Origin: Oscillospiraceae bacterium
GTDB taxonomy: Bacteria; Bacillota; Clostridia; Oscillospirales; Ruminococcaceae
Direction of reading: 5' to 3'
DNA: 16,437 bases
Assembly (NCBI GenBank): GCA_003445125.1
Contig: DLVP01000109.1
Coordinates: 1 to 16,437, forward strand
The notes under the pieces are model-generated. The model saw only the letters and a program-made list of their open reading frames with translations. It was not told where the DNA came from and ran no database searches. Positions 13,601 to 16,437 of this stretch are shown in pieces. The position numbers and the translations under genes are program-made. The stretch's first letter is position 1. Every line of letters starts with the position of its first letter.

Positions 13601-16322
13601 CACGAACATCGGCACGCCGTCCGAAAACTTCGACGGCGAGAACCTCACGATTGGGAAAGGTACGGCGACCTACGCCGACAAGAACGTCGGCATCGACAAG
13701 ACCGTCTACCTCTCAGGCTTTGCACTCACGGGCAGCGCAGCAGGAAACTATATGCTGATCGACCAGCCGACCGCGGTTAAAGCGGACATCACACCGAGAG
13801 AGATTACTATCAACGGCACCGCCGCGGAAGCCACGAAGATCTACGACGGCACGACCGACGCGGTCATCACGAACATCGGCACGCTGTCCGAAAACTTCGA
13901 CGGCGAAAATCTCACAATCGTGGAAGGCACGGCAGCCTACGCCGACAAGAACGTCGGCACGGGTAAGACCGTCTCCTTCACAGGCTTTGCACTGGAAGGC
14001 AGCGCGGCAGGAAACTATACGCTGATCGCTCAACCCGCCGCTGTCAAGGCGGACATCACGCCGAAGGAACTGACCGTCGGCAATCTGAAGATCAAGACCA
14101 AATCCTTCGACGGCACCAACCGCGCCGAGTTTGACGGCACACCGACACTGGAGGGCGTTCTGGACGGCGACACGGTAAGCCTCATCCCCGGCACGCCGAC
14201 CTTCGACCGCGTGGAGATCGGCAGCAATCTCCCGATTTCCTTCACCGAATTCGTGCTGTTCGGCGACCCCGTAACCGTCGGCAACTACACCCTCCGTCAG
14301 CCGAGCGGCATCACGGCAAGCATCACCGAATACGTTCCCGACGGAAGCGAATACACCGCCGACTCCGCCGACTGGATCTGCACGGACTTTACGGTTACCG
14401 CGAACGGCGACTGGCTCGTCGGACTCACCGCCGATCCCAACGGCGAATGGCTGCGTCAGCTGACCCGTTCGGAAGAAACCTCCAACGGCAAACTGACCTT
14501 CTATCTGAAGAATTCCGCAAACGGCGCAATCTCCACGGCAGTCACCGTGAAGTATAAGATCGACAAAACCGCTCCGACCGCGGAAGTCACGCTCAATGAG
14601 CGCTCGCAGTTCCAGACCGTGCTCAACCGCATTTCCTTCGGTCTGTTCTACAACGAAGAAGTCCGCGTCAAGCTGACGGCAAAAGACGAAGCCTCCGGCA
14701 TACGCTCGATCGGCTATTACAAGTCCGACCGCGTGCTGACCGAAGCGGACGTCCGCGCCATCACCGACTGGACCGAAAAAGACAGCCTGAACATTGCGGC
14801 AAAGGACAAAGACCGTTTCATCGTCTATGTCCGCGTGGAGGACAACGCCGGAAACGTCACCTACATCGGCTCGGACGGCGCGATCTTCGATACCGCGGCA
14901 CCCGAAATTTCCGGTGTGGAAAACAAAAACACCTATTATGTGACCCGCCGCGTGCAGGTGACCGATGACAATCTCCAAACCGTCACCGTCAACGACACCG
15001 AAGTCGGCAGCAGTTTCTTGCTGGCAGGCGACCTTGACATCACCTACACCGTCAAGGCGACCGACAAAGCCGGCAATGAGACCGAATACGCGGTCATCAT
15101 GAAGCCGATTGCTTCTCTCTCGCAAGCCATCGCGGCAATCACCGAAGAAAACGTCAAAGCCGACGACGCACAAGCGATTCTCGACACCGAAGCAAAGCTT
15201 CTCGCCGTGAAAGACGCGTTTGACAAAAACGAATCCACGACCGAGGAATGGCAGCGTCTGCTGTCAGCGTTGGAAAACTGCAAAAACCTGTCCGCACGCA
15301 TTGAGCGCACGGCAAAAGAGATGGCAAGACTGACCGAGGCGGTCGGCACATACCGCACCGAAACCGTCAAGAGTACCGACAAAGCGGCGCTCGAAACGCT
15401 CAAAGCCGACATTGACGCCCTGCTCGACGGCGACAACCTCACGGCGGCACAGCGTCAGACAGCCGAAAACCTGAAGGCAGCCGTACAGGCGCTGCTCGAT
15501 CGGATTTCCGCCGCTCAAGATGCCGCACAAAAAGCGGAGATCATCGCAGTTAAGGATATCACCGCGGACAACGTCCGCCGCGAGGACAAAGACGCGCTCC
15601 TGCTTGCCAAAGACGCGCTGGAAAAGGCGTTGGAGGACTTCGACGGCAACTACACCGACGACGAGCGTCAGACGCTTGAAACCCGTCTTGACAACGTGAA
15701 GAAAGCCCTTGCCGCGATCGAAAACGTGGAAATCGTCTTGGCGGAAATTGACAAACTGCCCGATGTGCGCAGCGTGAGACTCTCCGACAAGGACACCGTG
15801 CTCCGCGTGAAGAAGGACATCGATTCGCTGACCGACCACGAAAAAGAGATGCTCGGCAAAGACGCAATCAAGAAGGTCAACGCGCTGATCGAACAGCTCG
15901 AAAAGCTGTACCTGACGTTCGACGATCCGAGAATCATCGAAGGCGAAAATCAGGAATGGGTCATCGATTCGGACAAAAACGCGCGCTTTGTCAGCAATGC
16001 GGATTTTGACGAGTTCATGGAAGTCCTTGTGGACGACCGCACGCTTGATCCCAAGCACTACATCGTCAGCGAAGGCAGTACGGTCGTAGAGCTGAAGGTG
16101 TCGTACCTCAAAACGCTCGCCCTCGGCGAGCATACGCTCAGCATTATTTCCCGCAGCGGACGCGCCGACACCGTGTTCACGATCGTGAAGGAACCCGGCA
16201 AAAAGCCTCCGCAAACCGGAGACAGCAGCAATCCCGCCCTCTGGCTCGCGCTGATGATTATCAGCGGCGGCGCATTGGCAGGCGCGGCGATCTCCAAAAA
16301 GCGCAGACGTTCGGCGAAGTAA
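4635..16322 (+). CDS. Giant secreted, sortase-type surface protein with inactive pullulanase-like (GH13) head
   Basis: 3895 residues from ATG 4635; AAGGAG (4622-4627) with 7-base spacing supports the start. Layout by residue: signal peptide 1-30 (cut probably VFA30); CBM48-like domain about 52-165; pullulanase-type GH13 domain about 180-501; its C-terminal beta domain about 502-596; beta-rich linker 600-736; CxH...CxxC/beta-helix-like array 737-2341; Ig-like domains to 2788; five YDG repeats 2789-3232; Ig-like 3233-3493; helical stalk 3494-3759; X2-like domain about 3765-3855; PPQTGD 3858-3863, hydrophobic segment about 3866-3886 and KKRRRSAK tail. The architecture is that of a surface-exposed adhesin or glycan-binding protein. 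It is the second gene of an operon with the pseudo-receiver. The reading frame is open throughout. Enzyme activity is unlikely; see the head-domain entry. The anchor motif is PPQTG rather than LPXTG. Confidence 0.93.
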   Translation: MNTITWEKRVVSMLLAVLMVFSVLPVQVFAATDSPIDTSYSRAMEDMEEEYGYHEYDLGATYEKDATTFRLWAPSAYDVKVTVYQAASSAAGNDFKLGTFSLEKRLIGGVWDGTWTITLVGDWKDLYYTYTVTTAKSTQEIPDPYSYELGPDGTRTRIADISTMTPDGWASDSRVRFDADNAVVYRLNITDFTADIFTADAGKFPSLTESGATINGSPSFPSAGIDYLKQLGVTAVELDGFCSPYSVLTPNTQAAAVSSDVITEARALVQALHQAGISVILRLPSAFNELDNGALEGAVPNYYCRLSVKGERYDGSGYGYEFGTERLMYRHYMITALRNWVENFHIDGFSFEQSALMDVEAFQTFIDSVDSDVAFFADGTCVAENRHPTLTCEGNRFKRATKKNTPSSVIFAPVSETSLYSEIAADLGVSADVRNETAVKRTKLAAGLLAASKGVFFINAGDEMGNAETKIKWENLNTYYDLVSYYRGLIALRKAFPAFAQSGLSFTRDNVLSASGADSAVMGGTSAAEWNTVAVLYNTDETRADFTVAGANAWNVVVSDGFAGVDSFDTVTGSKVSLAGNSLRVLVDSGSFSSLGIDSGMKKMKIQFVDFETAQPIASDVILLGIAGTNYQISPLPRNGYMPKDNGSIVGQFGDAPGSTFYYVKAFDGLEEGETYYAPVSFSIKNVENIDSVMANGTVLTPNAGGKYLLRNAGAQTVTVTDKNGNSATVNVTVVVCEHEGGFDKNGICNDCHQRFEAKVEANGAVEYFRTLADAAAAVVGSNGMLTLLCDITLNDTLYIYNCAANLNLNGKTVSGTGTVIIGTSQDNVTADTDLKLRSYGTVNVPITVAYGSVTVTDAVTFSKDVTVRGNLAVDGTAMFDGAVILQSSGFLALKDGTYKCIRSDSEISLGSMLAPGYLFATESGTYLDSDITVTETAETLTVLECLHPNDRIGDDGKCSLCSTQMAVKADDRFFSSYESAVKYANTRSSCTITLLDDVFASADFDGDACITGNVTLDLNGKSINCIIVGLMTFDEEYNPISLVPGTLTVKGTDGSKVQEIDAVGGSTLTVSGGDIGTVYLFEGDTSATVTGGTIDILEADDEAASVTVSGGFVESFSTSGKASITGGTVGTVNTSGTLSVSGGTGHGGENNFSGWCISDGSVTVTDGEFGKVRFLFTNNGKLTLNGGTFVGISTDKTGSSEYRSVFLSELLGKDRAFYDADDKIVNVSDKKTLENVSVKAHEHTFRRSKCSICGYTCDHSGDDHSKPASYFRVATCSVCSSQYGSVLSDTTPPTLTVSGSVGQKALTDPVTFDKTFSKGFSVTAEASDDSYTQEGFDWDRHYTDIYYYVSSKALTVQEVEALPFSGITATRWLSIGGDRYTLDNLSDGQHVIYFCAKDHSGNKTYAVSEGFVLDQNFPEVIIDAPIVRNLSGEEEITLCGAKEVVFEVLDDNLSQVTVTDPSALTVNESGIYTLKNNGTTQVLTATDATGNTTRITFRFYEKHDFDPTTDQCTHCGEKALAKITSDAPTLWYTDAASLARDVSNTTYAGATLTLVQDVSSSTFVFSGALTVDLNGKKLTADVISIEGGADVTILSSDGEGTLAANVTLNNDGDFLTMGEGLGNVTGVTVYAGHLTVKSGRYGALINIKDSDEDTRIHLCGGSYAILSACGSARALLGKGFRFDGISYADAADSTMHNVTVVSCDHADMGESHVCNGCGYTAVAGVTTADTTRVFDTIDEAILYAEENDGCTIRLYRDAMIGSSSALLDGDYACLTKGNYTINLAGKTLFLDGETSFFGGIRVEGNCRLTIADPAGGGKIKSRLGTEVLTVASGGTLIITDGDFTELCMLEVSDQGKLTLSGGRFSRIRSIKYYFGDAQALMSFLDDGYAFMMGSRYANDGDVKINQNPNCQWIADVTVVPVPLTVGVEPTDITFYKTTPDGERPTLQAMIFYAGPIGGGELTFTLEKADGTAVETKNVTPSSRQNVAFSVSDAGEYRIKIEFNGYVCYTKTVTVTVSECTHPGITGENKCTQCHCDIAATVTNGTVTTGYADIADALAAAQTQNGCTLKLLADVDKTLLVRSGNFTIDAAGRTFGGNFNVQKGVVLTVEAAGTVFSGKIVCAKGAQLTVNGGTVKGAVNAVGTANFTDTTFENTVSGHSEMTLTKCVLKGNLSASGIVRAETCTLSADATALKDGELHLSGGSYCSITANTDSKLFIYSGSFTGTVKAVAGSNVTVYNGGIYDLLAESGSKLTIENGLFTTVLIQANTDATLTGGYFNNITVVGKQLMDCLGEGCAFAEDSTGTVIDGRVGIAGGVHIITDHTHECVWKTSTHEKLCGCGFVEETDLDAPTFSGIADGDIYGDTTFTVSDDNDFTVTLDGKPFEPTLGKYRLIADNQPHTLVATDIAGNVRTLTVTAWKLYRVTLPSGTGYTVIGEATAGHGTDYTFEVKISEGYSKTENYKVLVNGILKTSDNGCYTVRADGDLTVEVLGVADITAPDAEIEINENRFNSFMNSVTFGLFFKKTLNVTVTASDKGSGLQTAEYLLSETAFADADSVIGSWTTLTVKDGKASFTIEPDKKAFVYVRVTDRSGNMRIINSDGVVVYTDSGKITESVTVTLGNSAEFEVAAGYNTVRGLFIGTTPVLPAQYTVSGQKIQLSAALIDSLGAGDFTVRVLFNPLGEEYVERTGNEAPAEVTVKLVIEKKTAAIDAEGVTVSYNGSPLGSLTYTTDSDGAVTAEYKPTGADDSAYTTEAPKNAGSYTVRFTTAETAIYYAASTTVTCEILPKEVHIVGTKVQSTRTYDGTTDAVITNVGTLSENFDGKNLTIVEGTAAYADKNVGTGKTVSFSGFALEGSAAGNYTLVAQPAEVKADITPREITINGVTVEATRAYDGTADAVITNIGTLSENFDGENLTIVKGTAFYNSKHIGINKTVSFADFALEGSAAGNYALTNQPTAVKADITPRGITINGVTVEAAKTYDGTSDAVITNIGTPSENFDGENLTIGKGTATYADKNVGIDKTVYLSGFALTGSAAGNYMLIDQPTAVKADITPREITINGTAAEATKIYDGTTDAVITNIGTLSENFDGENLTIVEGTAAYADKNVGTGKTVSFTGFALEGSAAGNYTLIAQPAAVKADITPKELTVGNLKIKTKSFDGTNRAEFDGTPTLEGVLDGDTVSLIPGTPTFDRVEIGSNLPISFTEFVLFGDPVTVGNYTLRQPSGITASITEYVPDGSEYTADSADWICTDFTVTANGDWLVGLTADPNGEWLRQLTRSEETSNGKLTFYLKNSANGAISTAVTVKYKIDKTAPTAEVTLNERSQFQTVLNRISFGLFYNEEVRVKLTAKDEASGIRSIGYYKSDRVLTEADVRAITDWTEKDSLNIAAKDKDRFIVYVRVEDNAGNVTYIGSDGAIFDTAAPEISGVENKNTYYVTRRVQVTDDNLQTVTVNDTEVGSSFLLAGDLDITYTVKATDKAGNETEYAVIMKPIASLSQAIAAITEENVKADDAQAILDTEAKLLAVKDAFDKNESTTEEWQRLLSALENCKNLSARIERTAKEMARLTEAVGTYRTETVKSTDKAALETLKADIDALLDGDNLTAAQRQTAENLKAAVQALLDRISAAQDAAQKAEIIAVKDITADNVRREDKDALLLAKDALEKALEDFDGNYTDDERQTLETRLDNVKKALAAIENVEIVLAEIDKLPDVRSVRLSDKDTVLRVKKDIDSLTDHEKEMLGKDAIKKVNALIEQLEKLYLTFDDPRIIEGENQEWVIDSDKNARFVSNADFDEFMEVLVDDRTLDPKHYIVSEGSTVVELKVSYLKTLALGEHTLSIISRSGRADTVFTIVKEPGKKPPQTGDSSNPALWLALMIISGGALAGAAISKKRRRSAK
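4788..6422 (+). other. Protein domain: CBM48-like plus degenerate type I pullulanase (GH13) domain
   Basis: TYEKDATTFRLWAPSAYDVK and DPYSYELGPDG ... DGW are the N-terminal beta domain of type I pullulanases. VPNYYCRLSVKGERYDGSG, ERLMYRHYMITALRNWVENF and DGFSFEQSALMD align with the pullulanase core (family motif DGFRFDLMGLHD). The catalytic residues are all changed: nucleophile Asp to Glu352 with the preceding Arg to Ser350; acid/base Glu to Asp378 (FFADGT where the family has YGEGW); transition-state Asp to Ser415 (PVSET where the family has CHDNLT). The DVVYNH and NWGYDP motifs are also missing. Fold motifs such as KLAAGLLAASKGVFFINAGDE are kept. It is most likely a binding or structural pseudo-enzyme. 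Confidence 0.85.
6843..11657 (+). repeat. Protein repeat array: CxH...CxxC plus beta-helix-like modules
   Basis: Modules begin at Cys737, Cys946, His1244/Cys1251, Cys1513, Cys1704, Cys2020 and Cys2327. A typical unit is CxH-x9-10-CxxC, then a segment of the form Y/F-xx-hxxAh...CTITLLxDV, then LDLNGK or similar, then short strands with GG turns (LTLNGGTF, VTVSGG, LTLSGG) and a closing motif such as LLGKGFRF. The GG-strand part reads like a parallel beta-helix. The third unit carries two Cys pairs (1251/1254, 1277/1280) and leads into an Ig-like domain (about 1288-1500). The CCHC pattern could bind zinc or form a knuckle; only the spacing is seen here. Similar modules occur in many Clostridia surface proteins. 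Confidence 0.75.
11664..12998 (+). other. Protein region: Ig-like and MBG-like beta domains
   Basis: Residues about 2344-2788. DAPTFSGIADGDIYGDTTFT begins an Ig-like domain ending before WKLYRVTL. Another contains DITAPDAEIEINENRFNSFM ... VTASDKGSGLQTAEYLL ... VYVRVTDRSGN, the pattern of bacterial Ig-like domains with a conserved proline-rich start. SVTVTLGNSAEFEVAAGYNT is X2-like, and VTVSYNGSPLGSLTYTTDSD ... APKNAGSYTVRFT is MBG-like, the usual partner of YDG repeats. These are rod-building parts with no catalytic motif. Confidence 0.65.
12999..14330 (+). repeat. Five tandem YDG-domain repeats (four of 89 aa, one degenerate 88 aa)
   Basis: Units start at 12999, 13266, 13533, 13800 (267 bases each) and 14067 (264 bases). 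The core is YDGTxDAVITNxGTxSENFDG, then GKTVSFxGFALEGSAAGNY and VKADITPR. Unit 5 is diverged (FDGTNRAEFDGTP ... GNYTLRQPSGITASITE). Unit 1 and unit 4 differ at only 6 of 75 residues from YDG onward, while unit 1 differs from its neighbour unit 2 at 18. YDG domains build extended stalks in bacterial surface proteins. Confidence 0.92.
14331..15113 (+). other. Protein region: Ig-like domains before the helical stalk
   Basis: Residues 3233-3493. DKTAPTAEVTLNERSQFQTV ... RISFGLFYNEEVRVKLTAKD ... IVYVRVEDNAGNVTYIGSDG repeats the pattern of the Ig-like domain at about residues 2497-2617 (DITAPDAEIEINENRFNSFM, SVTFGLFFKK). This suggests internal duplication. A second short Ig-like unit follows (DTAAPEISGVEN ... 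TYTVKATDKAGNETEY). Confidence 0.65.
15114..15911 (+). other. Protein region: alpha-helical stalk
   Basis: Residues 3494-3759 are charged, Ala/Leu/Lys/Glu/Asp-rich and nearly free of Gly. They show recurring units such as AKDALEKALEDFDGNYTDDE and LKADIDALLDGDNLTAAQRQ, typical of three-helix bundles of FIVAR type found near the wall end of Firmicute surface proteins. This is likely a spacer through the peptidoglycan. Confidence 0.65.
15912..16319 (+). other. Protein region: X2-like Ig domain and C-terminal sorting signal
   Basis: Residues about 3765-3855 (KHYIVSEGSTVVELKVSYLK, TLALGEHTLSIISRSG) resemble the X2-type Ig-like domain. Then KPPQTGD (bases 16203-16223), a hydrophobic stretch ALWLALMIISGGALAGAAI, and KKRRRSAK. 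This is the tripartite layout of sortase substrates, with Pro in place of the first Leu of LPXTG. No sortase gene is in the window. Confidence 0.8.
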
Positions 16323-16437
16323 CCGAACCGCACACGGTACGATTCCGCCCTCCGGCTTGCGCTGACCGTCATCCGCGGCGGCGCATTGGCAGGCGCGGCG
16401 ATCTCCGAAAAGCGCAGACGTTCGGCGAAGTAACCGA
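16231..16437 (+). repeat. Tandem duplication of the 3' end of the giant gene
   Basis: Bases 16231-16326 (hydrophobic segment, basic tail, TAA and four following bases) recur at 16342-16437 with an offset of 111 bases, that is 37 codons. The last 56 bases differ at one position only, while the first 40 differ at about eight. The second copy would translate as SALRLALTVIRGGALAG ... KRRRSAK in the same frame, after the stop codon. No terminator hairpin is seen after the gene. The window ends exactly at the end of copy 2. Confidence 0.85.

Noticed and set aside
12999..14330. Regular DNA repeats read as a CRISPR array
   Set aside because: The 267-base period is a coding repeat of YDG domains within one open frame; there are no short identical repeats with unique spacers.

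Overview
The window looks like part of a chromosome from a Gram-positive anaerobe of class Clostridia, most likely an Oscillospiraceae/Ruminococcaceae-type gut or rumen bacterium. This is an inference from several signs: strong AGGAGG-type ribosome sites, a GHKL kinase with a LytTR response regulator, a sortase-type C-terminus (PPQTGD, hydrophobic segment, basic tail), YDG and CxH...CxxC surface modules, and intergenic two-hairpin repeats of a kind common in those genomes. No single marker fixes the species.

Layout. (1) Bases 1-1208, minus strand: the 5' part of a secreted SGNH/GDSL hydrolase with a bacterial Ig-like (Big_2) domain, running off the left edge; its own promoter lies at 1243-1271. 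(2) Bases 1272-2018: non-coding, AT-rich at first, then three copies of a two-hairpin interspersed repeat. (3) Bases 2019-4102, minus strand: a two-gene operon, LytTR response regulator then GHKL sensor kinase, joined by a TAATG overlap and closed by an intrinsic terminator. The kinase is split by a one-base frameshift near 2805-2830. (4) Bases 4103-4268: a compact divergent control region. Two well-formed promoters face away from each other around a perfect 12-base direct repeat with 20-base periodicity, the arrangement expected for a LytTR regulator. (5) Bases 4269-16322, plus strand: a two-gene operon of a 117-aa stand-alone receiver-like protein lacking the phospho-acceptor Asp, followed 12 bases later by a 3895-aa secreted, probably wall-anchored protein.

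The giant protein has, in order: signal peptide; CBM48-like domain and a pullulanase-type GH13 domain whose catalytic positions are all changed; a C-terminal beta domain; an array of CxH...CxxC plus beta-helix-like modules; Ig-like domains; five YDG repeats; more Ig-like sequence; a helical stalk; an X2-like domain; and a PPQTGD sorting signal. A diverging copy of the last ~96 bases of the gene follows its stop codon and ends exactly at the window edge.

Working model (inference): the sensor kinase and LytTR regulator control both divergent operons through the direct repeat. The pseudo-receiver may tune this circuit, and the main output is a giant surface protein whose dead amylase head could bind starch or another glycan without cutting it.
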